A stretch of DNA of 35,503 bases from Lysobacterales bacterium. GTDB taxonomy: Bacteria; Pseudomonadota; Gammaproteobacteria; Xanthomonadales; SZUA-5. This document shows, in pieces, positions 1 through 7,171 of this stretch (the first letter of the stretch is position 1; each line of letters starts with the position of its first letter). The notes beneath the pieces were generated by a model. It searched no databases, was not told the origin of the DNA, and was given only the letters and a program-made list of their open reading frames with translations. The position numbers and the translations under genes are program-made. Where the stretch lies: positions 1 to 35,503 of the forward strand of contig JABAQR010000052.1 of the NCBI GenBank assembly GCA_019187485.1, read 5' to 3'.

Positions 1-142
1 CGTCGGCGAGCCGCAGCGCGAGCTGCAGGCGCGCGGCCAGCGCCGGGTCGCGCAGCGCGCGCCGGGCGAGTTCGTGGCGCGCAGCGGGCGTCATCCGCCC
101 CTGCGCCAGTTCGCTCAGTGCCTGCGTGTCATCGTTCCGCAT
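1..142 (-). CDS. Partial protein downstream of the ECF sigma factor (possible anti-sigma or effector)
   Basis: This reading frame starts at the ATG complementary to 140-142 and leaves the window at its left edge, so only about 47 residues are visible. They are polar, helical and rich in Ala, Arg and Leu (begins MRNDDTQALSELAQGRMT). The start overlaps the end of the sigma factor gene by 14 nt on the same strand, which indicates translational coupling. Genes placed like this after an ECF sigma gene often encode its anti-sigma factor or a regulated surface protein, but too little is visible to name the family. No zinc-binding motif is seen in the visible part. Confidence 0.55.
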   Translation of the reverse strand, partial: MRNDDTQALSELAQGRMTPAARHELARRALRDPALAARLQLALRLAD

Positions 143-725
143 CGTCGCTGCTTCCTGGTCCGGCGGCCGCGGCGCGCACGGCGTCGAGGCTGCGATACAC
201 GATGTTGCGCGCCTTGGCTTCGGTCCAGCCGAGCAGGGTGCCGATCTCCTGCGTGGTGAATCCCTGCAGGTACAGCCCCACCGCCTCCGCCTTCTCCGGA
301 TCGACCCGCTGCAGCCCTTCCAGCACCGCCAGCAGTTCGGTCCTTTCCTCGACACCCGCGGCCTCGCCAGCCGCCGGATCCAGCGATTCGAGCCCCAGAT
401 GCTCGCTGTCGCCGCCGCGCGCCTGGCGCCGCCGCGCGGCGTCGATCGCCACGCTCAACACCACACTACGAATGAAGGACGCAGGCTTGTCCCAATTCCT
501 CTCACGGCTCAGCACCTGCCACAGCCGCAGGCGGATCTCCTGCTCGATGTCCTCGAGCTCGCTCGCGCTGCGGCGGTGGTCGAGCGCCAGCAGGGTCTGG
601 CGCACGTAGCCGCCCCAACGGTCGACCAGGCGCCGGAACTCGTGCTCGAAGGGGACGCTGCGGCGGAAGAACACGGGAGGGTGTGCGTGGGCGGAGGGGT
701 CACGATAGCCGGAAGCGCGCGCCAT
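129..725 (-). CDS. ECF-type RNA polymerase sigma factor
   Basis: About 198 residues, the usual size of an extracytoplasmic-function sigma factor. Region 2 is visible around residues 45-80 (YVRQTLLALDHRRSASELED, followed by an IEQEIRLRLWQVL helix). Region 4 is near the C-terminus (GLYLQGFTTQEIGTLLGWTE), with the helix-turn-helix expected to contact the -35 element. Between them is an acidic, low-conservation linker. The ATG at 725 was chosen because GGAAGG lies about 9 nt upstream; the open frame continues further but without family similarity. A GTG at 676 is an alternative start. It overlaps the next gene on its strand by 14 nt and is divergent from the DUF971 gene with only 31 bp between the starts. 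The target regulon cannot be inferred. Confidence 0.8.
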   Translation of the reverse strand: MARASGYRDPSAHAHPPVFFRRSVPFEHEFRRLVDRWGGYVRQTLLALDHRRSASELEDIEQEIRLRLWQVLSRERNWDKPASFIRSVVLSVAIDAARRRQARGGDSEHLGLESLDPAAGEAAGVEERTELLAVLEGLQRVDPEKAEAVGLYLQGFTTQEIGTLLGWTEAKARNIVYRSLDAVRAAAAGPGSSDDAER

Positions 726-756
726 AATCGCCGGCCTTCCGGATCGCCGCCCCCGC

Positions 757-1119
757 ATGCCCCAACCCGTCAAGCTGTGCCTGCACCAGGCCTCGCGCGT
801 GCTCGAGATCGAGTTCGACAGCGGCGAGGTGTTCCGCCTGTCCTGCGAGCTGCTGCGGGTGTGGAGCCCCTCGGCCGAGGTCATGGGCCACGGGCCCGGC
901 CAGCGCGTGCTGCAGGTCGGCAAGGAAGGCGTGAACATCCGCGCGATCCATCCGGTCGGCCATTACGCGGTGGTGCTGGACTTCGATGATGGCCACAGCA
1001 CCGGCATCTACTCGTGGACCTATCTGCACGAACTCGGTCGCCAGCAGGGCGAGTACTGGCAGCGCTACCTCGCCGAACTGGCCGCCGCCGGCATCCAGCG
1101 CAAGGAGCCGCAGCCATGA
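757..1119 (+). CDS. DUF971 domain protein (gamma-butyrobetaine hydroxylase N-terminal-like)
   Basis: A 120-residue protein that is essentially one DUF971 domain, the small module also found at the N-terminus of gamma-butyrobetaine dioxygenases. Family landmarks are the LEIEFDSGEVFRLSCELLRV segment, the GHYAVVLDFDDGHSTGIYSW core and the YLHELG segment after it. Stand-alone DUF971 proteins are common in proteobacteria and have been linked to iron-sulfur protein handling; no activity can be read from the sequence. It is the first gene of a four-gene run in which each junction is a 4-nt overlap, so it is probably co-transcribed with the PLP enzyme, bioD and the methyltransferase. Confidence 0.85.
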   Translation: MPQPVKLCLHQASRVLEIEFDSGEVFRLSCELLRVWSPSAEVMGHGPGQRVLQVGKEGVNIRAIHPVGHYAVVLDFDDGHSTGIYSWTYLHELGRQQGEYWQRYLAELAAAGIQRKEPQP

Positions 1120-2237
1120 AACCCGAGACTCTGGCGGTGCACGCCGGTGCCGACATCGACCACGAGACCGCTGCGGTGTCGCCGCCGATCCACCTGTCGA
1201 CCACCTTCGAGCATCCGGCCGACGTCGGCGAGCTCAAGGGCTATTTGTACGGCCGCTACGGCAACCCCACCCAGGATCGCCTGGAGAGCGCGCTGGCGGC
1301 GCTCGAAGGCGGCGCGCTGGCGCGCGTGTTCGCCTCCGGCATGGCCGCCGCGAACGCGCTGTTGCAGAACCTGCCGGCCGGCGGCCACGTGCTGATGGCC
1401 GACGACTGCTACTTCTCGGTGCGCCGGCTGGCGCAGGCCTGGTTCCCGCGCTGGGGCCTCACGCTGGACCTGGTCGACATGACCGACGCCGCCGCGGTGC
1501 GCGCGGCCATGCGGCCGAACACCTGCTGCCTGTGGGTGGAAACGCCGTCGAACCCGCTGCTGAAGCTGTCGGCGGTCGCGCCGCTGGCGCAGATCGCACG
1601 CGCGGCGGGCGCGCTGCTGGTGGTCGACGCGACCTTCGCGACGCCGCTGCTGCTGACCCCGCTCGCGCTCGGCGCCGACGTGGTCATGCACTCGACCACC
1701 AAGTACCTTGGCGGCCACAGCGACGTCAGCGGCGGCGCGTTGGTGTTCGCCCGCGAGGACGCGCTCGCGCAGGCGGTGGGCGAGATCCGCACGCTGCAGG
1801 GCGCGATCGCCAGTCCCTTTGCCTCCTGGTTGGTGCTGCGCGGCCTGCGCACGCTCGCGCCGCGGCTGGACTGGCACCAGCGCAACGCCATGGCGGTGGC
1901 GCATTTCCTCGCCGCCCATCCGCGCGTTTCCGCGGTGCACTACCCGGGCCTGGCGAGCCATCCGCAGCACGCACTGGTGGGCAGCGAGATGCGCGGGCCG
2001 GGCGGGATGCTGAGCTTCGAGGTGGCCGGCACGCGCGCCGACGCGATCGCGGTGGCGGCGCGGCTGAAGCTCTTCGTCAACGCGACCAGCCTCGGCGGCT
2101 ACGAGAGCCTGGTCGAACACCGCCAGTCCTCCGAAGGCGCCGGCAGCCCGACGCCGGAGACCCTGCTGCGGTTGTCGGTCGGCCTCGAACACGCCGACGA
2201 CCTGATCGCCGACCTCGACCAGGCGCTTGCCGGGTGA
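1116..2237 (+). CDS. PLP-dependent Cys/Met metabolism enzyme (cystathionine gamma-synthase/lyase family)
   Basis: A 373-residue fold-type I PLP enzyme of the trans-sulfuration family. The tyrosine/arginine phosphate-binding segment YGRYGNPTQDRLE lies near residue 45, the aspartate that contacts the pyridine nitrogen is in VVDATFATP, and the Schiff-base lysine is K196 in HSTTKYLGGHSDVSGG. The C-terminal domain has the usual ATSLGGYESLVEHR and LRLSVGLEH blocks. The family includes cystathionine gamma-synthase, gamma- and beta-lyases and O-acylhomoserine sulfhydrylases. These cannot be separated by eye, so no symbol is given. The ATG shares ATGA with the stop of the DUF971 gene, and the gene ends in a GTGA overlap with bioD. 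Confidence 0.9.
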   Translation: MKPETLAVHAGADIDHETAAVSPPIHLSTTFEHPADVGELKGYLYGRYGNPTQDRLESALAALEGGALARVFASGMAAANALLQNLPAGGHVLMADDCYFSVRRLAQAWFPRWGLTLDLVDMTDAAAVRAAMRPNTCCLWVETPSNPLLKLSAVAPLAQIARAAGALLVVDATFATPLLLTPLALGADVVMHSTTKYLGGHSDVSGGALVFAREDALAQAVGEIRTLQGAIASPFASWLVLRGLRTLAPRLDWHQRNAMAVAHFLAAHPRVSAVHYPGLASHPQHALVGSEMRGPGGMLSFEVAGTRADAIAVAARLKLFVNATSLGGYESLVEHRQSSEGAGSPTPETLLRLSVGLEHADDLIADLDQALAG

Positions 2238-2947
2238 GGCTCTTCGTCACCGGCAGCGACACCGGCATCGGCAAGACTTTCGTCAGCGCGGGCATCGTGC
2301 GCGCGCTGCGCGCGCTCGGGCGTGAGGCGATCGCCGCCAAGCCGGTGGCGAGCGGCTGCACGGAGGTCGACGGCATCTACCGCAATGCTGATCTCGATGC
2401 CTTGGCTGCCGTCAGCAGTCGTTGCGTCGGCGAAATCGGCGTCTACGGCTTCACGCCGGCGATCGCGCCGCACCGCGCCGCCGAACTCGCCGGTGTCGAG
2501 ATCCGGCTGGCGCCGATGGTCAGCGCGATCGAGCGCCTCGGCGCGCGCCACCAGGACCTCATCGTCGAGGGCGTCGGCGGCTTCGCGGTGCCGCTGTCGC
2601 GCTCGCTGATGCTCGCCGACTTGGTGCGCGCGCTCGGCATGCCGCTGCTGCTGGTGGTCGGCGTGCGCCTGGGCTGCATCAACCACGCCTTGCTCAGTAC
2701 GCAGGCGATCCGCGCCGCCGGGCTGCCGCTGCTCGGCTGGGTGGCGAACCGCTGCGAGCCCGCGATGGACGAGGCGCAGGCCAGCATCGACGCGATCGCC
2801 GAGCGCGTCGAGGCGCCGCTGCTCGGCTGTGTCGACCACGGCGAGGACGCGCTGCACGCGCTCGCCAGCCGCCTGCTCGCCGCCAGCGGGGAACCCGCCA
2901 CGCCCGCCGGCGTCCATGCCTTCCCCGACGTCGAGGCGCGGCCATGA
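2234..2947 (+). CDS. bioD: ATP-dependent dethiobiotin synthetase
   Basis: A 237-residue P-loop enzyme that closes the ureido ring of dethiobiotin from 7,8-diaminopelargonate, CO2 and ATP, the penultimate step of biotin synthesis. The modified Walker A GSDTGIGKT is at residues 7-15 (K14, T15). The substrate-lysine motif AAKPVASGC and the VEGVGGFAVPLS segment follow, as in BioD. The start is a GTG whose last two bases belong to the TGA of the preceding gene (GTGA), and the second residue leads directly into the first beta strand. No other biotin gene is visible in the window, so bioD appears separated from a bioABFC cluster. The C-terminus runs slightly past the conserved fold. Confidence 0.93.
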   Translation: MRLFVTGSDTGIGKTFVSAGIVRALRALGREAIAAKPVASGCTEVDGIYRNADLDALAAVSSRCVGEIGVYGFTPAIAPHRAAELAGVEIRLAPMVSAIERLGARHQDLIVEGVGGFAVPLSRSLMLADLVRALGMPLLLVVGVRLGCINHALLSTQAIRAAGLPLLGWVANRCEPAMDEAQASIDAIAERVEAPLLGCVDHGEDALHALASRLLAASGEPATPAGVHAFPDVEARP

Positions 2948-4143
2948 TCGCGATCACCGGAATCGTCCCGTCCGCCCCGCCGGCCACCGGCCAGCCGCTG
3001 GTGGTCGAGATCCGCGCGACCCAGCAGGCGCGCATCCTGTTCGAGGTCGACCTCGCGCTCGAGTACCTCGACGCCGGCGGCGTGCGCCGCTGGCTGCGGC
3101 ATGCGCACGAGGACGCCGCGTCCGCGCTGTGGTTGCCGGCCGGCAGCTATCGCTGGCGGCTGATGCTGCCGGAAGGCGGCCTGGCGACTGCCGACGGCGA
3201 ACTGCGCGCGACCGTGCTCTACCGCGACGGGCCCGAGCACGGGCGTTCGGCCAGCGCCACGCTCGCGCTGCGCGCGACCCCGGTCGGGCGCGGCCTGGAG
3301 GCGGCGCGAATCGTGCTCGACGGCGATCCCGACCCGGCCACGCTGTCGTGGAAGCGCGGCCACAGCGACTGGTTCTTCCGCCATTTCGACCACGCCGCGC
3401 CGACCGTGGGCAGCTACCTGCTGAAGGACTCGCCGCTGCTGCGCGGCCGCATCCTCGACGTTGGCTGCGGCGACGGCATCACCGACCTCGGCATGTTCCT
3501 GCGCTATCGCCCCGAGCGCCTGGTCGGCGTCGATCCTTTCGGCGGCTACAAGCGCCTCGCCGAAGTCGCCGCGCGTGAGCACCTGCCGCTCGATCCCTGG
3601 CCCCAGGGCCTCGAGTTCCGGGACGCCGACGCCAATCACCTGCCCTTCGCCGACGACAGCTTCGACGTGGTCGTCTCCTGGGGCTCGCTCGAGCACATCG
3701 CCGGCGGCTACCTGCAGGCGCTGTGCGAGATCAAGCGCGTGCTGTGCCCCGACGGCCTCGCCTTCCTGCACCCGGGCCTGTACTACTCGAATGTCGGCCA
3801 CCATCTCGGCGAGTTCTCTTCCGAGCCCTTCTTCCACCTCAAGCAGTCGCGCGAGTCGCTGCGCGAGTTCGTGCTCTCGCGCGAACCCGCCCGCATGGAC
3901 CGTGCCGGCCATGTCGCCAGCAGCGCCGAGTACTGGCAGTGGTACACCGAGCTCAACCCGATCACCGTCGGCCGCTTCGAAGCCGAGCTGCGCGCCCTCG
4001 AGTTCGAGCCCTGGCGCGTGGCCCTGCGCACCGAGCCGCTGATCGAATACACCCCGGAGATCCTCGGCTACCCGATGCAGGACCTCGCGACCACCGAGCT
4101 GTATCTGTCTTGCTGGAACCGCAAGCGGGGGCGGGGAGGTTGA
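2944..4143 (+). CDS. Two-domain class I SAM-dependent methyltransferase
   Basis: A 399-residue protein. The C-terminal two thirds is a Rossmann methyltransferase: motif I ILDVGCGDG at residues 170-178, an acidic residue for the ribose at LVGVDPFGGYKRL, a DADANHLPFADDSFDVVVS block and the EHIAGG/EIKRVL segment typical of methyltransferase-11 proteins. Residues 1-130 form a separate, strand-rich domain (ITGIVPSAPPATGQPLVVEI, then alternating strands) that resembles the beta-sandwich carbohydrate-binding domain at the end of Wzt-type O-antigen transporters; this resemblance is by eye. If right, the substrate could be a glycan or glycolipid. It shares ATGA with the end of bioD and closes the operon. 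Its stop is followed by a hairpin repeat. Confidence 0.85.
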   Translation: MIAITGIVPSAPPATGQPLVVEIRATQQARILFEVDLALEYLDAGGVRRWLRHAHEDAASALWLPAGSYRWRLMLPEGGLATADGELRATVLYRDGPEHGRSASATLALRATPVGRGLEAARIVLDGDPDPATLSWKRGHSDWFFRHFDHAAPTVGSYLLKDSPLLRGRILDVGCGDGITDLGMFLRYRPERLVGVDPFGGYKRLAEVAAREHLPLDPWPQGLEFRDADANHLPFADDSFDVVVSWGSLEHIAGGYLQALCEIKRVLCPDGLAFLHPGLYYSNVGHHLGEFSSEPFFHLKQSRESLREFVLSREPARMDRAGHVASSAEYWQWYTELNPITVGRFEAELRALEFEPWRVALRTEPLIEYTPEILGYPMQDLATTELYLSCWNRKRGRGG

Positions 4144-4145
4144 GT

Positions 4146-4177
4146 TCGCAGGTCGCGTTGTCCGCAACGCGAACTAC
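4146..4177 (-). repeat. REP-like hairpin with GTAG head
   Basis: Directly after the methyltransferase stop lies an 8-bp perfect stem (TCGCGTTG, loop TCCG, CAACGCGA; 4153-4172). Read on the minus strand it is preceded by GTAG (4174-4177), the tetranucleotide head typical of REP elements in Pseudomonas and Stenotrophomonas. It may also serve as a transcription terminator, although no T tract follows. Confidence 0.5.
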
Positions 4178-4196
4178 GTGACGCGCGCTACTTCCG

Positions 4197-4278
4197 GGAG
4201 CGGGGCCAGGGGCAAGGGCAGCGGACCAGCGCCTGCTGCATCCGGAATCTTTCTCCCCCGCTCTTCCGTCCCGCTCCG
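4197..4278. repeat. Probable degraded G-rich/C-rich inverted repeat element
   Basis: A purine arm (GGAGCGGGGCCAGGGGCAAG, from 4197) and a later pyrimidine arm (TCTCCCCCGCTCTTCCGTCC, from 4253) can pair in part. The arms look like a worn copy of the intact element at 30203-30340. The surrounding gap, 4144-4429, holds no gene; the promoter of the downstream small exported protein should lie here but is not recognisable. Confidence 0.35.
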
Positions 4279-4429
4279 AACAAACCGCCAACCGCGTCGC
4301 AACTCCGTCCAATGGACCAGGTCGCACGCAGATCTTTCGTCGACTGCTTCGCACTCACGCGGCCCGTGGCGCGGGCAGGCTGCGTTCCCAGGGGGCAACA
4401 ACGCATCGATCCACACCAGGAGCCCGTCC

Positions 4430-4756
4430 ATGTACGCCCGCACTTTCGCCCTCGCCGCCCTTGTCTTCTGCAGCGCCACCGCCGCCGCCGGCGACTACGC
4501 CCCGGGTTCGGAAGTCACGCTGCAAGGCACGGTCAGCGGCCTGCACTCCGACCGTACCTTCTGGATGGATGTGGATGGCGAGCGCGTGTTGGTCTACGGC
4601 ACGGTCTCGCAGCGGGCGCGGCTGCACCGCGGCGTCGTCGTGCGTGTCGAGGGTTCGATCAGCGACGACTTCATCAAGCTCGCCGACGTTGAATTGCAGG
4701 CGCGCCGCATCGAGACGGTGCGTGCCCGCATCGACACCACCGCGGCGATCAACTGA
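4430..4756 (+). CDS. Small exported protein, OB-fold (BOF/YgiW-like) candidate
   Basis: A 108-residue protein with a clear Sec signal peptide (MYARTFALAALVFCSATAAA, cleavage before GDYAPG). The mature part is about 88 residues of alternating strands: VTLQGTVSGLHSDRTFWMDV, then GERVLVYGTVSQ and RGVVVRVEGSISDDFIKLAD. This pattern of GTV/VxGxI strands fits the small periplasmic OB-fold family that includes YgiW/BOF and NirD-like proteins. The family is linked to stress and envelope functions, but the ligand is unknown here. It appears to be monocistronic, and a strong hairpin begins at the base after the stop. Confidence 0.75.
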   Translation: MYARTFALAALVFCSATAAAGDYAPGSEVTLQGTVSGLHSDRTFWMDVDGERVLVYGTVSQRARLHRGVVVRVEGSISDDFIKLADVELQARRIETVRARIDTTAAIN

Positions 4757-4796
4757 TTCGCGCTTCGCGGGCGCTGCTGCGCGGCCCGCGAGCGAA
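4757..4796 (+). terminator. Hairpin immediately after the small exported protein
   Basis: An 8-bp stem TCGCGGGC/GCCCGCGA (4765-4772 with 4784-4791) is extended by TTCGC/GCGAA (4757-4761 with 4792-4796) around a 3-nt bulge. It begins right after the stop codon. There is no T tract, so terminator function is inferred from position and GC-rich stem only. Confidence 0.45.
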
Positions 4797-4934
4797 CCGG
4801 ACCCCGACAGGGGGCAGCGGGCCGCGCCGGCGTCCGCGGGTTTGCGCATCCGTGGACACCGGCGCTGGTCCCGCGACCGGTGAGCACTCGATTCGCGCAG
4901 AATATGCAGCCCGTCGCCGACCCGAGTGGTGCCC

Positions 4935-5711
4935 ATGCGCAGCAAGGCCGAGATCGTCAGTAACTGGTTGCCGCGCTACACCGGCGCCAGCATCGAGGCC
5001 ATCGGCGAGTACGTGCTGCTGACGAATTTCCAGCACTACGTCGAGGTGTTCGCCCGGCAGGGCGGCTCCGAAGTGCGCGGCCGCGACCGGCCGATGCCGA
5101 ACGCGACCGTCGACGGCATCACCATGATCAACTTCGGCATGGGCAGCGCGAATGCCGCGACCATGATGGACCTGCTGTCGGCGGCGAAGCCGCGCGCGGT
5201 GCTGTTCCTGGGCAAGTGCGGCGGACTCAAGAAGAAGAATCAGCTCGGCGACCTGATCCTGCCCATCGCGGCGATCCGCGGCGAGGGCACCTCCAACGAC
5301 TACCTGCTGCCGGAAGTTCCGGCGCTGCCGGCCTTCCGTCTGCAGCGCGCGGTGTCGACGATGATCCGCGACCTGAACCACGACTACTGGACCGGCACCG
5401 TCTACACCACCAACCGCCGGGTCTGGGAACACGACGCCGACTTCAAGGAATATCTGCGCAAGACCCGCTGCATGGCCATCGACATGGAGACCGCGACGAT
5501 TTTCGCCGCCGGTTTCGCCAATGGCATCCCTTCGGGCGCGCTGCTGCTGGTTTCCGACCAGCCGATGATCCCGGAAGGCATCAAGACCGAGGCATCGGAC
5601 AGGAAGATCACCGAGAACTTCGTGAACGCGCACATCGAGGTCGGCGTCGAGGCACTGAAATTGATCCGGCGCGACGGCAAGTCGGTCAAGCACCTGCGCT
5701 TCGACGAGTGA
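4935..5711 (+). CDS. amn: AMP nucleosidase, short form
   Basis: A 258-residue PNP/UDP-phosphorylase-fold enzyme that hydrolyses AMP to adenine and ribose 5-phosphate, tuning the adenylate pool. The sequence matches the short AMP nucleosidases lacking the N-terminal domain of the E. coli enzyme. Landmarks are the N-terminal EIVSNWLPRYTG, the phosphate/ribose loop VLFLGKCGGLKKKNQLGDLI and the nucleoside-binding strand CMAIDMETATIFAAGF, which carries the conserved Met-Glu and is followed by LLLVSDQPMIPEGIKT. Two GTG codons 6 and 9 nt upstream are possible starts; the ATG at 4935 gives the N-terminus usual for the family. It is convergent with the small lipoprotein gene downstream. Confidence 0.9.
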   Translation: MRSKAEIVSNWLPRYTGASIEAIGEYVLLTNFQHYVEVFARQGGSEVRGRDRPMPNATVDGITMINFGMGSANAATMMDLLSAAKPRAVLFLGKCGGLKKKNQLGDLILPIAAIRGEGTSNDYLLPEVPALPAFRLQRAVSTMIRDLNHDYWTGTVYTTNRRVWEHDADFKEYLRKTRCMAIDMETATIFAAGFANGIPSGALLLVSDQPMIPEGIKTEASDRKITENFVNAHIEVGVEALKLIRRDGKSVKHLRFDE

Positions 5712-5752
5712 GTTAGTCACCGTAGGGTCCGACTCGCGAGGGATGAAACGAC

Positions 5753-5770
5753 CCGCAGCTTTCCCTGCGG
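5753..5770. terminator. Small hairpin between convergent amn and lipoprotein genes
   Basis: CCGCAG and CTGCGG form a perfect 6-bp stem around a 6-nt loop in the 102-bp gap between two convergent genes, so it could stop transcription from both sides. A GTAG-started stretch at 5722 lies just before it, but no second stem was found. There is no clear T tract. Confidence 0.35.
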
Positions 5771-5813
5771 TCGCGGCCGCCCGAACAGCACTTCACCGGC
5801 AATCACAACCGCC

Positions 5814-6146
5814 TCAGCCGGTCACGCCGGAACCCTGCACGTTGAACTGGAAGCCGATCACCCGCGCCGGGGTGTCGCCGGCGGCGGGGGCGACCGTACA
5901 GTCCAGCGTTTGCGTGCTTTCGCTACTGGTGCCGGGCTTCAGGATCACCGAGCCCTTGAAAGTGACGTTGCCATCGGCCCCGGTTTCCTTGCTGCCGGCG
6001 ATCTCACCTTCGTCGATCCGGTAGACCTGACCCTCCAGGCGTTTGGCCGCTTCGTTCACACAGAGCTGGGCCAAAGGATCCGCACCGCCGCCGCAAGCGC
6101 CCAAGGCCAGCACGGAAACAGCCATCCAAATCCAGCACGCCCGCAT
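5814..6146 (-). CDS. Small lipoprotein of unknown function
   Basis: A 110-residue protein with an N-terminal hydrophobic segment and lipobox LGAC, placing the acylated cysteine at residue 18 (MRACWIWMAVSVLALGACGG). The mature part contains a charged helix (LCVNEAAKRLEGQVYRIDEG), then strands (NVTFKGSVILKPGT) and a second Cys in TLDCTVAPAAG that could pair with the first mature Cys. The end (ARVIGFQFNVQGS) is strand-like. It resembles small hypothetical lipoproteins of Lysobacterales, but no function is known to me. The ATG at 6146 was chosen because the signal peptide starts there; the open frame continues upstream without meaning. Confidence 0.75.
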   Translation of the reverse strand: MRACWIWMAVSVLALGACGGGADPLAQLCVNEAAKRLEGQVYRIDEGEIAGSKETGADGNVTFKGSVILKPGTSSESTQTLDCTVAPAAGDTPARVIGFQFNVQGSGVTG

Positions 6147-6287
6147 TGCGGACCTCCCGTCCTCTCGATGACTTGCCCGGGGAACTTCGCGTAACTTCGA
6201 GGTGAAGCCTGAACCTGATCGTCGGCCAATGCAAGGACGCGGCGTGTGAAATTGCACAACACCGCGTGCGAGTTATCGAACGCCCGT

Positions 6288-6299
6288 CGGTCATGACCG
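6288..6299. promoter_or_regulatory. 12-bp perfect palindrome CGGTCATGACCG
   Basis: A perfect dyad in the 208-bp gap between the glutaredoxin end (6355) and the lipoprotein start (6146), both on the minus strand. It could be an operator for the lipoprotein promoter or part of a terminator after the glutaredoxin gene. There is no other support. Confidence 0.25.
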
Positions 6300-6354
6300 G
6301 ATCGGAGTCGCGGCGACCGGGGAGTGCGATCCGCGCGCGGTCGCTCGCCGCCGA

Positions 6355-6975
6355 TCAATGCGGCGCGACCGGCGCCTGCGGCAGCTTGATCGTCAGCCCG
6401 CTGCCGCGCACATCGTCGACCCAGTCGACCTCCATGCCGCGCGCTTTCTGGGCCGTGGCGAGATCCATCAGCAACTCGATGCCGGCGCTCGACGCCTTGA
6501 TCTCGTGACCCTGCGCCGGCTTCAGCATGAACTGCGCCTGCCAGCGGGCGTCGATCGCCAGGTGCAACGCCATGCCGGGCTCGTCGGCCATGCCGTTGCG
6601 GATCGCCTCGGCAGCGGCCGGGGTGATGGCGATCGCCGGTGCGCTGCGGTCCGGTGGTGCCAGTCCCAGCAATTCATGCAATTCGCCCGAGTTGTACATG
6701 CCGCCGATGATGTCCGAGCCGCCGATCAGTTCGCGATCCACGTACAACTGCGGGATCGTCGGCCAGTTGCCATACTCCTTGATGCCCTCGCGAATCTCGG
6801 GGTCGGCGAGTACGTCGACGCTGACGTAGTCGTCGATCAGGCCGTTGAGGATGCCGGCCGCGCCGGCCGAGAAGCCGCAGCGCGGCGCGTGCCGTGTGCC
6901 CTTCATGAACAGCACGACGCGGTGTTGGCCGAGCAGGTCTTCGATGCGTTGACGGGTGCTGGAGTCGAGGGGCAT
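6355..6975 (-). CDS. grxD: Monothiol CGFS glutaredoxin with extra A-type-carrier-like C-terminal domain
   Basis: A 206-residue protein. Residues 1-105 are a class II monothiol glutaredoxin: the FMKGT segment that binds glutathione, the CGFS active site at residues 33-36, the WPTIPQLYV cis-Pro region and the GGSDIIGGMYNSGEL GSH-binding helix. Such proteins coordinate a [2Fe-2S] cluster with glutathione and pass it to targets. Typical GrxD ends near residue 115. Here residues 112-200 add a second domain (AIAITPAAAEAIRNGM, then GIELLMDLATAQKARGMEVD) whose layout recalls IscA/HesB A-type carriers, but it has no cysteines. The extra domain may be a structural or docking relic; this similarity is by eye. 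The gene is divergent from polA. Confidence 0.85.
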   Translation of the reverse strand: MPLDSSTRQRIEDLLGQHRVVLFMKGTRHAPRCGFSAGAAGILNGLIDDYVSVDVLADPEIREGIKEYGNWPTIPQLYVDRELIGGSDIIGGMYNSGELHELLGLAPPDRSAPAIAITPAAAEAIRNGMADEPGMALHLAIDARWQAQFMLKPAQGHEIKASSAGIELLMDLATAQKARGMEVDWVDDVRGSGLTIKLPQAPVAPH

Positions 6976-7051
6976 GTGGTGGTCCTGGAAACGGGGATGG
7001 TGCGTAGTCTAGCGGCTCGGCCCGAAGAGGCCGCACCGGACGGATCCTGCC

Positions 7052-7086
7052 GCCACCGGTGCGCAGCGCACCATCGTGCCGGTGGC
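7052..7086. promoter_or_regulatory. Nested perfect inverted repeats in the grxD-polA divergent region
   Basis: GCCACCGG (7052-7059) pairs with CCGGTGGC (7079-7086). Nested within is the near-palindrome GGTGCGCAGCGCACC (7058-7072). It lies in the 196-bp space between divergent grxD and polA, about 90 bp upstream of polA. It could be an operator or a small repeat; no promoter hexamers stand out. Confidence 0.4.
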
Positions 7087-7171
7087 TCCGTCTACTGGTC
7101 CTCCCGCCGGCGCTCGTCGCGCCCGGATCTCGGAACTATGCTCCAGGCCACCCGCAGCGTCAGGCCCGACC

